64,000 bases of DNA, taken from the NCBI RefSeq assembly GCF_013155125.1, contig NZ_CP053564.1, positions 6,703,501 through 6,767,500 on the forward strand, given 5' to 3'. Origin of the DNA: Pseudonocardia broussonetiae (GTDB taxonomy: Bacteria; Actinomycetota; Actinomycetes; Mycobacteriales; Pseudonocardiaceae). The notes under the pieces are model-generated. The model ran no database searches and was not told the origin of the DNA. It saw only the letters and a list, made by a program, of their open reading frames with translations. A program made the position numbers and the translations under genes. Every line of letters begins with the position of its first letter. Position 1 is the first letter of the stretch. This document shows positions 25,298 to 34,157 of the stretch, one piece after another.

Positions 25298-26437
25298 TCA
25301 CGCGTCGGGAGGGAGCGGATAGCGCAGCAGGGCGGCGACCCCGTCGCCCATCGAGGCACCGGTCGTCCCGGCCCGGCCGCCGCCGACGAGCACGAGCGCG
25401 GCACCGGAGCCCGCGGCCGCCCGCACCAGCGCCGCGTCGACGGGCACGTGCCCGACCGGCTCGGCGCCCAGGTCGCGCAGCACGGACTCGTCGGTGGCCA
25501 GCTGCGTCGGCACCTCGGAGATCCACACGTCGACGTCCCGGCTGACGCCGCCGTCGAGCAGCAGCGTGTCGACGGCCTCGGCGCGCAGGGCCGCCAGCAC
25601 CGGCTCGATGCCGTCGGCCGCGAGCCCGTCGGGCCGCCCGGACGCCTGCTGGTAGCGGTCGAGGACGGCCTCCTTGTCGGCCGCGACGACGCGCAGGACC
25701 TCGTGGTCGATCGAGGCCTCCAGCTCGTCGGCGTCGGGTCCCTGGCGGCCGCCGCTGTACTCCAGGTCGACCGCGATCTCCGCGCTGCGCTCGGCGAGCT
25801 CGCGGCGCAGCTGCGCGCGGGACTGCTCCTCGCCCGCGATCACCAGCACCCGCGCGGCGGTCCGCCGCACCTCCTCGTCGACGCGCGCAGCGGTCTCCCG
25901 CACGTTCTGCCGCCAGGTCTCCTCGACCTTGTGCTGCATGCGCAGGTGCGCCCACCCGCCCCCGCGCACCTTGTGCAGCGGGTAGTCGCGGCCGCTCACC
26001 TCGGCGACCTGCTCGGGCTCGCCGTCGCCGGTGGCCGACACCAGGATCTCGCCGCCCTGCTTGTCGACGCGCACCACCACCACGGGCACGGGCTCGGGCT
26101 GCTCCAGCAGCGCCGGCAGCAGGTCGGGCAGCGGGCGCCAGGTGGCCCGGGGCTGCGCCGGCGGCTCGCGCAGGTAGCGGTCGAACACGACCTCGCCGCC
26201 GCGCGCCACGAGGACCCGGCCCGCCGGCCCCACCGGCGGGTCCGCGTCCTGCACCGCGGCGTCCAGGGCGGACAGCGTGGCGTCGTCCGCGCCCTGCTCG
26301 ACGAGCGAGGAGCGCAGGGCGTCCCAGCGCAGCGCCGACTCCGTCGCCGCGTTCTCGCTGTCGTGCGAGGCATCCAGGTACACCGTCGCGACGGTGTCGG
26401 TGGGTTCGATGACGTCTCGGAGGAATCGCAGGTCCAC
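25298..26437 (-). CDS. eRF1-like bacterial release-factor family protein (Rv2629 type)
   Basis: 379 residues. The N-terminal MDLRFLRDVIEPTDTVATVYLDASHD and the middle HKVRGGGWAHLRMQHKVEETWRQNV match the baeRF/Vms1-like family to which the mycobacterial dormancy-associated Rv2629 belongs. The central part holds a VLVIAGEEQSRAQLRREL strand-helix and the C-terminal part an L7Ae-like fold with AALVLVGGG. Members are thought to act on ribosomes or peptidyl-tRNA; the exact reaction in actinobacteria is unknown. ATG 26437. It is probably stress-induced by analogy with Rv2629, though no promoter is evident here. Confidence 0.82.
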   Translation of the reverse strand: MDLRFLRDVIEPTDTVATVYLDASHDSENAATESALRWDALRSSLVEQGADDATLSALDAAVQDADPPVGPAGRVLVARGGEVVFDRYLREPPAQPRATWRPLPDLLPALLEQPEPVPVVVVRVDKQGGEILVSATGDGEPEQVAEVSGRDYPLHKVRGGGWAHLRMQHKVEETWRQNVRETAARVDEEVRRTAARVLVIAGEEQSRAQLRRELAERSAEIAVDLEYSGGRQGPDADELEASIDHEVLRVVAADKEAVLDRYQQASGRPDGLAADGIEPVLAALRAEAVDTLLLDGGVSRDVDVWISEVPTQLATDESVLRDLGAEPVGHVPVDAALVRAAAGSGAALVLVGGGRAGTTGASMGDGVAALLRYPLPPDA

Positions 26438-26506
26438 GACGCCGTGGTACCCGGCCGCGCGGCTCCGAACCGCACGACCGGGTACCGGTGGGACCTGCCC
26501 CTGCTG

Positions 26507-27169
26507 TCAGCGGCGGTCGGCGTCGCGGTCGCCGCGCCCGGGCCACATCTTGGCGCCCAGCGAGCCGCCGAGTGCGGCGGCGACGACCGAGAGCCCCAGC
26601 CCCAGCGCCGCCCAGCCCGCGCTCTCCCGGCCCGCCTGCGCGGCCGCGGCCGGGTCGATCGAGGCGGCAGCCGTGTCGGCGTTCTGCACCGCCACGTCGG
26701 CCAGCGAGCCCACGAGGGCCCCGCCGCCGATGAGCGCCAGCACGAGCAGCGCGACCACCGTGGCGGCCCAGCTGACCACCCCGTTGATCATGCCGTCGTT
26801 GGCGCGGCGCCACAGGGCCGAGGCCCCGGCCGCCATGCCGCCCAGCAGGAAGGCGACGAGACCGAGCACGCCGCTCACCACCGCGCGGGTCGTGCCGCTG
26901 CCCTCCCCCTCGACGCCGAGGTCGAGCCAGCCGAGCGCCACGAACAGCAGCTGGAGCACGACGTAGAGCGACACCGTCGTGAGCACGCCGGTCCACACCG
27001 CACCCCAGCGGATGCGGTCGTGCCGCACGTCCCCGCCCGTCGGTGCGGTGTGGCCGTCGTGCGCGTCGTGGGCGCCGTGGGCGTGCCGGCCTTCTCCACC
27101 CATGCGCGTGGCGCCGGTGTCGGTGTGCACGTCCGTCCTGGTCGCGCCGTTCCCTGGGTCTGCGGACAT
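26507..27169 (-). CDS. Membrane protein with His-rich N-terminus
   Basis: 220 residues. The first 50 are hydrophilic and His/Gly/Asp-rich (HAHGAHDAHDGHTAPTGGD), and could bind metal or be a flexible tail. Three or four hydrophobic segments follow: about 57-80 (WGAVWTGVLTTVSLYVVLQL), 95-112, 126-150 and 190-208. The pattern resembles small stress-related membrane proteins that often lie near general-stress genes; no catalytic motif is seen. ATG 27169 follows GGAGGACGAC. It is 69 bp upstream of the eRF1-like gene and probably co-transcribed. Confidence 0.75.
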   Translation of the reverse strand: MSADPGNGATRTDVHTDTGATRMGGEGRHAHGAHDAHDGHTAPTGGDVRHDRIRWGAVWTGVLTTVSLYVVLQLLFVALGWLDLGVEGEGSGTTRAVVSGVLGLVAFLLGGMAAGASALWRRANDGMINGVVSWAATVVALLVLALIGGGALVGSLADVAVQNADTAAASIDPAAAAQAGRESAGWAALGLGLSVVAAALGGSLGAKMWPGRGDRDADRR

Positions 27170-27337
27170 GTCGTCCTCCTCCGTGTGCCGCGGGCCGTCC
27201 CCCGCCCGTCGGGCGGGGCGCGACGAGGGTGACCGCTGCCGGCCCGGCCACACCACCGTGATGGGATCGTGACGTGGGTCCGGTCGCCGGTGCCGCGATC
27301 GCGGTTGGACCGCCGCGGATCGGTCACCCCGGGAGGC

Positions 27338-27778
27338 ATGGTGGAGGTGCGGCGGCGGACGCGGGCGGCGGTCGGGGCGGTGTGGGAGGTGCTGGCCGAC
27401 GGCTGGACGTACCCGCTGTGGGTCGTCGGGGCCGCCCGGATGCGGGCGGTGAGCCCCGACTGGCCCGCTCCCGGCGCCCGGCTGCACCACTCGCTCGGCC
27501 TGTGGCCGATCCTGATCGACGACACCACCCACGTGCTGGACTGCCGGCCCGGCAGCGAGCTGCGGCTGCGCGGTCGCGGCTGGCCGACGGGCGAGGTCGA
27601 GGTGCACCTGCTGCTGGAACCGGCACCGGAGGGCGGGTGCGAGATCACGATGCGCGAGGAGGTCACCGCGGGCCCGGGACGGCTGCTGCTGCCGCCCGTG
27701 CGGCACGCGCTGATGGCGCCGCGCAACGTGGAGACGCTGCGCCGGCTCGCCTACCTCGCCGAGCGGCGCTCCCCGTAG
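27338..27778 (+). CDS. SRPBCC (polyketide cyclase/START-like) family protein
   Basis: 146 residues. VEVRRRTRAAVGAVWEVLADGWTYPLWVVGAARM and later WPTGEVEVHLLLEPAPEGGCEITM follow the helix-grip fold of SRPBCC proteins, which bind hydrophobic ligands. The start is uncertain: ATG 27338 has GGGAGG almost touching it, and GTG 27341 would give better spacing. An in-frame upstream extension to 27269 lacks similarity. The gene ends with a 28-bp convergent overlap into the oxidoreductase gene at 27751. Its ligand is unknown. Confidence 0.8.
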   Translation: MVEVRRRTRAAVGAVWEVLADGWTYPLWVVGAARMRAVSPDWPAPGARLHHSLGLWPILIDDTTHVLDCRPGSELRLRGRGWPTGEVEVHLLLEPAPEGGCEITMREEVTAGPGRLLLPPVRHALMAPRNVETLRRLAYLAERRSP

Positions 27779-29367
27779 ACCAGGCCGGTCGCGGCCGCGC
27801 GCACGCGCCGCCGCACCGGGCCGAGCGCCCCGTGGTCGGCCAGGGCGGCGCGGGCGGCGACCCAGCCGCAGATCCCGTGCACCCCGCCGCCGGGGTGCGC
27901 CGACGCGCTGCCGAGGTAGAGGCCCTGCACCGGCGTCGTCGCCCGCGCGAACCCCGGGACCGGCCGGAACACGAGCTGCTGGAACAGCTGCGCGGTGCCG
28001 CCGTTGACCGCGCCGTGCACCAGGTTCGCGTCGGCGGCCTCCAGGTCACCGGGACGCTGCACCACCCGCGACACGACGGCGGCGGAGAACCCCGGGGCGT
28101 GCGCCTCCAGCACCGCGTCGACGCGGCCGGCGAGCTCGTCGGCGGCCGCCGCGTCGGGGACGCCGCGGGGCAGGTGGGTGTAGGCCCAGGCGCTCTCGGT
28201 ACCGGCCGGGGACCGCGTCGGGTCGGTCGTCGTCATCTGCCCGAGCAGCAGGAACGGCGAGGCCGGCAGGGTGCCCGTCTCCAGGTCCGCGTCCCAGCGC
28301 ACCAGGCCGGCGGCATCGGCGCCCAGGTGCACGGTGCCCGCTCCGGCCGCGGCGCCCGCCCGCCACGGGATCGGCCGGTCCAGCGCCCAGTTCAGCTTGA
28401 GCACCGGGGTGTCCCACGCGAAGCGCTCCAGGTCGGCGCGCAGCCGGGGCGGCACGGCGTCGGCGGGCAGGAGGTCGCCGTAGAGGCTGGGCGCGGACAC
28501 GTCGGCCACGACGGCGCGGCGCGCGTGCACGGTGAGCCCGGCGTCGGTGTGCACCGCCGTCGCCCGCCCGCCCTCCACGTCGATCCGCGCGACGCGCTGC
28601 CCGGTCAGGATCTCGGCGCCGCCCGCGGTGGCCCGCCGGGCCAGCGCCGCGGCGAGCGCGCCCGCCCCGCCCACCGGGGCTGGGAACCCGTACTGCTGGC
28701 CGAGCATCGCCAGCAGCCAGCCGAGCACGCCGCTGCCGGGCGCGGTCGGCGGGACGTCGGCGTGCATCGCGTTCCCGGCCAGCAGCAGGCGGGCGGCCTC
28801 GCCGCGGAAGAGCTCCTCGCCCATCCGCGTCGTCGGCAGGAGCAGGAACCGGACCAGGCGCAGCGCCTCCGCGGTGCCGATCCGGCGCAGCAGGTCGACC
28901 GGGCCGCGCACGGGCGGGAACGCGGCGAACAGGCTCCGCAGCACCGGTCCCCCGATGACGTCCCACTGCCGGCACAGCGCGAGCCACGCCTCGCCGTCCC
29001 CGGCGGCGTGCTCGTCGAGCCCGGCCGCGGTGCGCTCGCGGTCGCGGTGCAGCACCGCGACCCGCTCGTCGTCGGGGCCCAGCAGGTGGGCGAGCACGGC
29101 CGGGGCGTGCGCCCAGCGCAGCCCGTGGCGGTCCAGCTCCATCGCCCGCAGCACCGGCGACGCGTGCGCGAGCGGGTGGAAGGCGCTGTACAGGTCGGCG
29201 GTGAAGCCGGGGTGCAGCTCGGCGGAGCGGACCGCTCCCCCGACGGCGTCGGAGGCCTCCAGCACGCAGACGTCCCAGCCGGCGTCGGCGAGGACATTGG
29301 CGGCCACGAGCCCGTGGTGGCCGCCGCCGACGACCACCGCGTCCGCGGTGCGGGCGGGCGCGCTCAC
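27751..29367 (-). CDS. CrtI/phytoene-desaturase-like FAD oxidoreductase
   Basis: 538 residues. The FAD motif is ADAVVVGGGHHGLVAANVLADAGWDVCVLEASDAVGGAVRS, in outline the GxGxxG-E-GG pattern of CrtI-like enzymes. The C-terminus has GLYLGSASAHPGGGVHGICGW, typical of the NAD(P)/FAD-dependent retinol/carotenoid-type oxidoreductases. It starts at GTG 29367, overlapping the P450 stop by 4 bp, so the two are translationally coupled. The coupling suggests joint action on one lipid or isoprenoid substrate. The substrate cannot be read from the sequence. Confidence 0.87.
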   Translation of the reverse strand: MSAPARTADAVVVGGGHHGLVAANVLADAGWDVCVLEASDAVGGAVRSAELHPGFTADLYSAFHPLAHASPVLRAMELDRHGLRWAHAPAVLAHLLGPDDERVAVLHRDRERTAAGLDEHAAGDGEAWLALCRQWDVIGGPVLRSLFAAFPPVRGPVDLLRRIGTAEALRLVRFLLLPTTRMGEELFRGEAARLLLAGNAMHADVPPTAPGSGVLGWLLAMLGQQYGFPAPVGGAGALAAALARRATAGGAEILTGQRVARIDVEGGRATAVHTDAGLTVHARRAVVADVSAPSLYGDLLPADAVPPRLRADLERFAWDTPVLKLNWALDRPIPWRAGAAAGAGTVHLGADAAGLVRWDADLETGTLPASPFLLLGQMTTTDPTRSPAGTESAWAYTHLPRGVPDAAAADELAGRVDAVLEAHAPGFSAAVVSRVVQRPGDLEAADANLVHGAVNGGTAQLFQQLVFRPVPGFARATTPVQGLYLGSASAHPGGGVHGICGWVAARAALADHGALGPVRRRVRAAATGLVYGERRSAR

Positions 29368-30575
29368 GACCCTGAGGGGGCGAGGACGACGCCGCTGCGG
29401 GGGTGGGTCGGGATCCGCGAGACGTCGTAGCCGAGGTCCTGCGGGGGCAGGGCCCCCGCGTGGTGCGCCAGTGCCCGCACCGCCACGGCGATCATGGTCA
29501 GCGTGACGCCCTCGCCCGGGCAGCGGTGCCCGGTCCGGACGTCGCCGCCGCCCTGGGGCACCAGGGTGTCCGGGTCGACGGGGCCCTGCAGGAACCGCCC
29601 GGGGTCGAACGTCCCCGGGTCGGTCCAGTGCGCCGGGTCGTGGTCGGTGCCGTGCACGTCGAGGACGACCAGGCCGCCGCGGCGCACCCGCTGCCCCAGC
29701 ACGTCCTGCGTGCGCCGCGCCCGCGCCGCCAGCACCGGCACGAACGGGTAGAACCGCCGCACCTCGTGGGCGAACGCCTCGACGGCGGCCTCGTCGCCGC
29801 CCGCGATGCGCTCGCGCCACTGCGGGTGCTCGTGCAGCGCCGCCCCGGCGAACGCGACGAACCAGGCCACGGCGACGGTCGGGCGCACCACGTTGAGCAG
29901 CGCCGTCGCCGCGACCCGCAGCGGCAGCAGCCTGCCCCGGGTGTCGCGCGCCTCGGCGGCCGCGCGCAGGGCGGTGCCCGCGGGCGGGTCGATCTCACCC
30001 GCGCGGGTCCGCCGGACCAGCCCCTTCGCCCACCGCCCGACCTGCAGCCGCGCCGCGACGGCGCGGGCGTAGTCGGGACCCGGGGCGGCGAAGCCCTGCA
30101 GCACGGTCGCGAGCTGCCGGGCCCGGCGCGGCAGCTCGTCGGGCTCCACCGGCACGCCGGCCCACGGCAGCACCGAGCGGGCGAGGACCTGCACGGCCTC
30201 GTCGAAGAGCACCACGCGCTCGCGGCCCGCCCAGTCCCGGGTCGTCGACTCCCACACCTGCTCGGCGCGCGCCCCGAGCGCGGCCACCGTCTCGGGGGTG
30301 ATCACCCCGAGGAACAGGGACTTGCGGAGGTGGTGCTCGGCGTCGTCGAGGCCGTGCACCGTCCCCGGCCCGAACAGGACGAGCTTGATCGGCAGCGGGA
30401 ACGCGCCGCGCCGGCGCAGGCGCGGGTCGTAGAACCGGCGGACGCCCTCGGGCCCGGCCACGACGACAGCGGGGCGGCCCAGCAGCCGCGTGCGCACGAC
30501 GGACGCGCCACCGCGCACATGCTCCCCCCACGGGTAGCCGGTGCGGACGAGGTCGAGCGTGCGGTCGCGGTCCAT
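29364..30575 (-). CDS. CYP152-family cytochrome P450 peroxygenase
   Basis: 403 residues. Heme-ligand Cys352 lies in GGGDVRTGHRCPGEG, the CYP152 form of the heme motif. The I-helix reads NVVRPTVAVAWFVAFAGAALHEHP, with Arg231-Pro232 in place of the usual acid-alcohol pair. This Arg binds a fatty-acid carboxylate in BSbeta and SPalpha and lets the enzyme use H2O2 directly, without redox partners. EVRRFYPFVPVLAARA is the K-helix region. It probably hydroxylates or decarboxylates a fatty acid. ATG 30575. It overlaps the downstream CrtI-like gene. Confidence 0.9.
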   Translation of the reverse strand: MDRDRTLDLVRTGYPWGEHVRGGASVVRTRLLGRPAVVVAGPEGVRRFYDPRLRRRGAFPLPIKLVLFGPGTVHGLDDAEHHLRKSLFLGVITPETVAALGARAEQVWESTTRDWAGRERVVLFDEAVQVLARSVLPWAGVPVEPDELPRRARQLATVLQGFAAPGPDYARAVAARLQVGRWAKGLVRRTRAGEIDPPAGTALRAAAEARDTRGRLLPLRVAATALLNVVRPTVAVAWFVAFAGAALHEHPQWRERIAGGDEAAVEAFAHEVRRFYPFVPVLAARARRTQDVLGQRVRRGGLVVLDVHGTDHDPAHWTDPGTFDPGRFLQGPVDPDTLVPQGGGDVRTGHRCPGEGVTLTMIAVAVRALAHHAGALPPQDLGYDVSRIPTHPRSGVVLAPSGS

Positions 30576-30629
30576 CCCGGCCGCGTACCCCTCCTGCTCC
30601 CGCCCACACGCCGCTGCGAGCAGCGGCGG

Positions 30630-30878
30630 TCAGCGCCCGCGCCGCCACCCGCCCGGCCGTGCGACGCCGACCAGGACCACCAGCGCGACGAGCCCGAGCC
30701 AGATCAGGTGCGACTGCCCGAGCTCCTGGTCGCGCGGCCACATCAGCGCGACGAGGATGCCCACCGAGACCAGCCCGGCGATCCGCAGCCCGCGGGGGAA
30801 GGACCCGTGCCACCCCCAGTCCGCCGACGGCGCCTCCTGCGGGTCGACCCCGCCGGTCCCGATCTCCCGACGCCCCAT
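30630..30878 (-). CDS. Small membrane protein, DUF2631-like
   Basis: 82 residues. The N-terminal EAPSADWGWHGSFPRG motif is the conserved mark of an actinobacterial DUF (DUF2631, from memory). Two hydrophobic segments follow, RIAGLVSVGILVALMW (about 32-47) and HLIWLGLVALVVLVGVA (about 57-73). It is predicted to sit in the plasma membrane with a short basic C-terminal tail. It lies 54 bp upstream of the P450 gene on the same strand. Function unknown. Confidence 0.75.
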   Translation of the reverse strand: MGRREIGTGGVDPQEAPSADWGWHGSFPRGLRIAGLVSVGILVALMWPRDQELGQSHLIWLGLVALVVLVGVARPGGWRRGR

Positions 30879-30974
30879 CGGAGCCTCCGTCCACCTCCCG
30901 GGGCGCCTGCACGCCCTCCCGTGCGGACCCGGCTACCCGGCCCGCGGCGCCGGAACCGCCGCCGCTCGTGGCGG

Positions 30975-32522
30975 TCAGTGCACCTGCCGGTCGGCGTCGG
31001 CCCAGTACCGGGCCCGCAGCTCGCGCTTGAGGATCTTCCCGGCGCCCGACACCGGCAGGGCGTCGACGAACTCGACGCTGCGCGGCGACTTGTAGCCGGC
31101 GATGAGCGTCTTGGTGTGCTCACGGAGCTCTTCCGCGCTCGTCTCCGCGCCGGGCTGCAGGACGACCACGGCGTGCACCCGCTCGCCCCACTCGTCGTCG
31201 GGCACCCCGATCACGGCGCAGCTCGCCACGGCGGGGTGGCGGGCCAGCGCGTTCTCCACCTCGGCGGAGTACACGTTCTCCCCGCCCGAGACGATCATGT
31301 CCTTGAGCCGGTCGACGACGAAGACGTAGCCGTCCTCGTCCATGTAGGCGCCGTCGCCGGTGTGCATCCAGCCCCCGCGCAGCGCCGTGGCCGTCTCCTC
31401 GGGGCGGTTCCAGTAGCCGAGCATCACGTGGTCACCGCGGACGACGACCTCGCCGACCGTGCCGCGCGGCACCTCGACGTCGTCGGCGTCGACGATCCGG
31501 ACCAGCGCGTGCGGCGCCGCCCGGCCCGCCGACCGGCGCCGGACCGGGTGGGCGTGGTCGGCCGGGTCGAGCAGCGTGGCCACCGGGGAGAGCTCGGTCA
31601 TGCCGTAGGCCTGGGTGAACTCCGCGGTCGGCATGACCTTCGCCGCGCGGTCGAGCACGGCCTCGGAGATCGGCGAGGCCCCGTAGAGCACGCGGCGCAT
31701 GCTCGACAGGTCGGCGGCCTGCACGACCGGGCTGTCGGCCAGCACCTGGATCATCACCGGCACCAGCAGCGCGTCCTCGGTGCGGTGGGTCTCGACGGCC
31801 GCCGCCACCGCGGTCGGGTCGAACGCCGGCACGATGACATGGGTCCCGCCGAGCAGGCTGCGGGCGGTCCAGGCCGCGAGGTCGGCGAGGTGGAACATCG
31901 GCGCGGCGTGCAGCGTGCGCCCGCCGGGCGTCATGAAGCTGCCGTTCGCGGCGGTGCCCAGCGCCGAGATGATCATGTTGTCGTGGCTGAGCATGACGCC
32001 CTTGGGCGAGCCGGTCGTGCCGCCGGTGTAGAAGACGCCCGCCAGCGACGCGCCGCCGCGGAAGGCGTCCTCGACGGGCTCGTGCGCGGCCACGAGGTCC
32101 TCGTAGGCGAGCACGCCCGCGGGCGTCGGGCCGTCGCCGCAGTGGATCACGGTGGCCAGCTCCGGGTGCGCGGCCCGGAGCGCGGGGAGCATCGGGGCGA
32201 AGGCGTCGTCGACCAGCAGCACGCGGGTGCCGGAGTCGGCCAGCGAGTAGGCGATCTCCGCGGCGCTCCACCGCACGTTGGCCGGGTTGAGGACGGCGTC
32301 GGCCCACGGCACGGCGAGCAGGTACTCGTGGTAGCGGTCGGAGTTCAGGGCGAGGATCCCGACCCGGTCGCCGGAGGCCACCCCCAGCGCGCGCAGCGCC
32401 GCGGCGAGGCGGGCGACGCGGTCGGCGCACTCCGCCCAGGTGCGCGTGCGCTCCCCGAAGACCGTGGCCGGCAGGTCCGGGGCCTGCTGCACCGCTCGGT
32501 GGAGTGCCTGGGTGATGTGCAT
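30975..32522 (-). CDS. Acyl-CoA synthetase (AMP-forming, class I)
   Basis: 515-residue adenylate-forming ligase that activates a carboxylic acid to its CoA thioester. P-loop-like motif YTGGTTGSPKGVMLSH at about 162-177; motif YGMTELSP; DGYVFVVDRLKDMIVSGGENVYSAEVE with the hinge; and GKILKRELR at the C-terminus with the catalytic Lys. The order fits FadD-type medium or long-chain enzymes. ATG 32522 follows GGAGATGG at close spacing. The TetR-type palindrome at 32559-32581 lies just upstream, and the tandem TetR protein at 32946 is the nearest candidate regulator. Confidence 0.92.
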   Translation of the reverse strand: MHITQALHRAVQQAPDLPATVFGERTRTWAECADRVARLAAALRALGVASGDRVGILALNSDRYHEYLLAVPWADAVLNPANVRWSAAEIAYSLADSGTRVLLVDDAFAPMLPALRAAHPELATVIHCGDGPTPAGVLAYEDLVAAHEPVEDAFRGGASLAGVFYTGGTTGSPKGVMLSHDNMIISALGTAANGSFMTPGGRTLHAAPMFHLADLAAWTARSLLGGTHVIVPAFDPTAVAAAVETHRTEDALLVPVMIQVLADSPVVQAADLSSMRRVLYGASPISEAVLDRAAKVMPTAEFTQAYGMTELSPVATLLDPADHAHPVRRRSAGRAAPHALVRIVDADDVEVPRGTVGEVVVRGDHVMLGYWNRPEETATALRGGWMHTGDGAYMDEDGYVFVVDRLKDMIVSGGENVYSAEVENALARHPAVASCAVIGVPDDEWGERVHAVVVLQPGAETSAEELREHTKTLIAGYKSPRSVEFVDALPVSGAGKILKRELRARYWADADRQVH

Positions 32523-32558
32523 GCCATCTCCTCGCCAGTGGGGTGATGCGGACGAAAG

Positions 32559-32581
32559 CTAGTATGTGAATCTTCACTAGT
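32559..32581. promoter_or_regulatory. TetR-type operator upstream of acyl-CoA synthetase
   Basis: CTAGTATGTGAATCTTCACT followed by AGT contains GTGAA-TC-TTCAC flanked by CTAGT and TAGT half-arms, an AT-rich imperfect palindrome of 23 bp. It lies 37 bp upstream of the synthetase ATG, where a repressor would block the promoter. Confidence 0.55.
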
Positions 32582-32659
32582 CAACGGATCGCCGAGCCTC
32601 TACCGTCGACCGGGCCGCCGGGCCCGTCGGCGGGACCCGTTCGGGAGAGGTGTTCGGAG

Positions 32660-32932
32660 ATGGACCAGCGCGCCCGGGTGGTCGGGGTGGGGATGATCCC
32701 CTTCACGACGCCGAGCAGGAGCGAGCCCTCCGACGTGATGGGCGAGCGGGGCGTCCGGGCCGCGCTCGCCGACGCCGGCGTCGGGTACTCCGCCGTGCAG
32801 CAGGCCCACGTCGGCTATGTGTACGGCGACTCGACATCCGGGCAGGCCGCCCTCTACCGCGTCGGCCCGGACGGCTCGGTCGCGATCGCCGCGCAGGCGA
32901 TGACGACCGACACCCCGTGGTCCGGCGCGTGA
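32660..32932 (+). pseudogene. SCP-x-type thiolase (lipid-transfer protein) with large internal deletion
   Basis: 90-residue frame whose first 70 residues (ARVVGVGMIPFTTPSR, then QQAHVGYVYGDSTSGQAALY) match the N-terminus of SCP-x thiolases. The remaining residues, VAIAAQAMTTDTP, match the region that normally follows some 200 residues later. The catalytic Cys segment and both active-site His regions are missing. So about 600 bp appear to have been lost in frame, followed by truncation at a TGA. It could still be translated (ATG 32660 with GAGAGG upstream), but it cannot be a thiolase. Confidence 0.75.
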
Positions 32933-32945
32933 GCCCCCGAGGGAC

Positions 32946-34157
32946 GTGGAGAGGTTGACGGGCGTGCCTCGGGGTGGCGTGTCGCGGCCCGCACCCGCCC
33001 GCGGCACCCGCCCGCGCAACCGGCGGGCGCTGATCGTCGCGGCGGCCGTCGAGCTGTTCCACCGCGTCGGGTACGCCGGGGTGTCGATGAGCGACATCGC
33101 CGCCGCGGTCAACGTCGCCCCGTCGGCGCTGTACCGGCACTTCCCCGGCAAGACCGACCTGTTCGTCGCGGCGGCCCGCGCCGCGCTGGTGCCCACGGCC
33201 GAGTGCCTCGCCGCGTCGGACGCGTGGTCGCTCGACGAGCTCGCACGGGAGCTGGCCGCCGTCACGCTCGACCACCGCGAGGCCGGGGTGCTCTGGCAGC
33301 GGGAGGCGCGGCTGCTGCCGCTCGACCTGCGCCGCGAGGTGCGCGGCGACCTGCGCGAGGTCGCCCGGGTGCTGACCGCGCGGATCGCCCGGTACCGCCC
33401 GGACGTGGGCCCCGAGCAGGCCGACCTGCTGTCCTGGTCGGCGCTGGCCGCGCTGTCCAGCGTGTCGTTCCACCCGCTGCGGCCCGCCCGGTTCGACGCC
33501 GTGCTCGCCGACGTCGTCGAGCGGGTGATCGGCGCGCCCGTCGCCGACGCGGCCGGCACCGGCGGGCCCGGCACCGGCGCGGGCCTGGTCCCGCGGACGC
33601 GCCGGGAGCGGGTGCTGCGCGAGGCGAGCGGGCTGTTCTCGGCCCGCGGGTTCGCCGCCGTCACCGTCGACGACATCGGCGAGGCGGTCGGCATCGCCGG
33701 CCCCAGCGTCTACCACCACTTCCCCGGCAAGCAGGACCTCCTGCTCGCCGCGCTCGACCGCGGCAACGAGTGGCTCTGGATGGAGCTCGACATCGCGCTC
33801 GCCGCCGCCCACGACGAGGCCGACGCGCTGCGCCGGCTGCTCGACAGCTTCGTGCGGCTGGCGACGCTGCGCCACGACCTGGTCGACACCGTGCTCGGTG
33901 ACCTCCGTCAGCTCCCCGAGGCCGACCGGCAGCGCGCGCTGCAGGCCCAGCACGACTACGTCACCGAGTGGACCGAGCTCCTGCGCGCCGTGCGGCCCGA
34001 CCTCGACGCCGTGGCCGCCCGGGTGCGGGTGCTGGCGCTGCTGATGATCGTCAACGACGGGGCGCAGACCCCGCACCTCGCCCGCCGGCCCGGCTTCCCG
34101 GCGGCCATCCGGTCGGTGGCGGCGCACCTGCTGGGCGTCGACCCGCACCGACCCTGA
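32946..34157 (+). CDS. Tandem TetR regulator (two TetR modules in one chain)
   Basis: 403 residues, twice the normal TetR length. The first HTH at about 28-75 has VNVAPSALYRHFPGKTDLF. A first helical domain runs to about 200, then a Gly/Thr-rich linker, then a second HTH at about 222-268 with VGIAGPSVYHHFPGKQDLLL and a second helical domain. One chain can therefore mimic a dimer or bind two half-operators. Start GTG 32946 is shown; GTG 32964, 9 nt after GGAGAGG, is equally plausible. It probably governs the acyl-CoA synthetase operator at 32559-32581 and neighbouring CoA genes. Confidence 0.85.
   Translation: MERLTGVPRGGVSRPAPARGTRPRNRRALIVAAAVELFHRVGYAGVSMSDIAAAVNVAPSALYRHFPGKTDLFVAAARAALVPTAECLAASDAWSLDELARELAAVTLDHREAGVLWQREARLLPLDLRREVRGDLREVARVLTARIARYRPDVGPEQADLLSWSALAALSSVSFHPLRPARFDAVLADVVERVIGAPVADAAGTGGPGTGAGLVPRTRRERVLREASGLFSARGFAAVTVDDIGEAVGIAGPSVYHHFPGKQDLLLAALDRGNEWLWMELDIALAAAHDEADALRRLLDSFVRLATLRHDLVDTVLGDLRQLPEADRQRALQAQHDYVTEWTELLRAVRPDLDAVAARVRVLALLMIVNDGAQTPHLARRPGFPAAIRSVAAHLLGVDPHRP

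Noticed and set aside
29403..32546. 1047-residue open frame on the plus strand
   Set aside because: It runs antisense to the P450, the small membrane protein and the CoA ligase, is full of Arg/His/Val/Gly with no domain pattern, and arises from GC-rich third codon positions.
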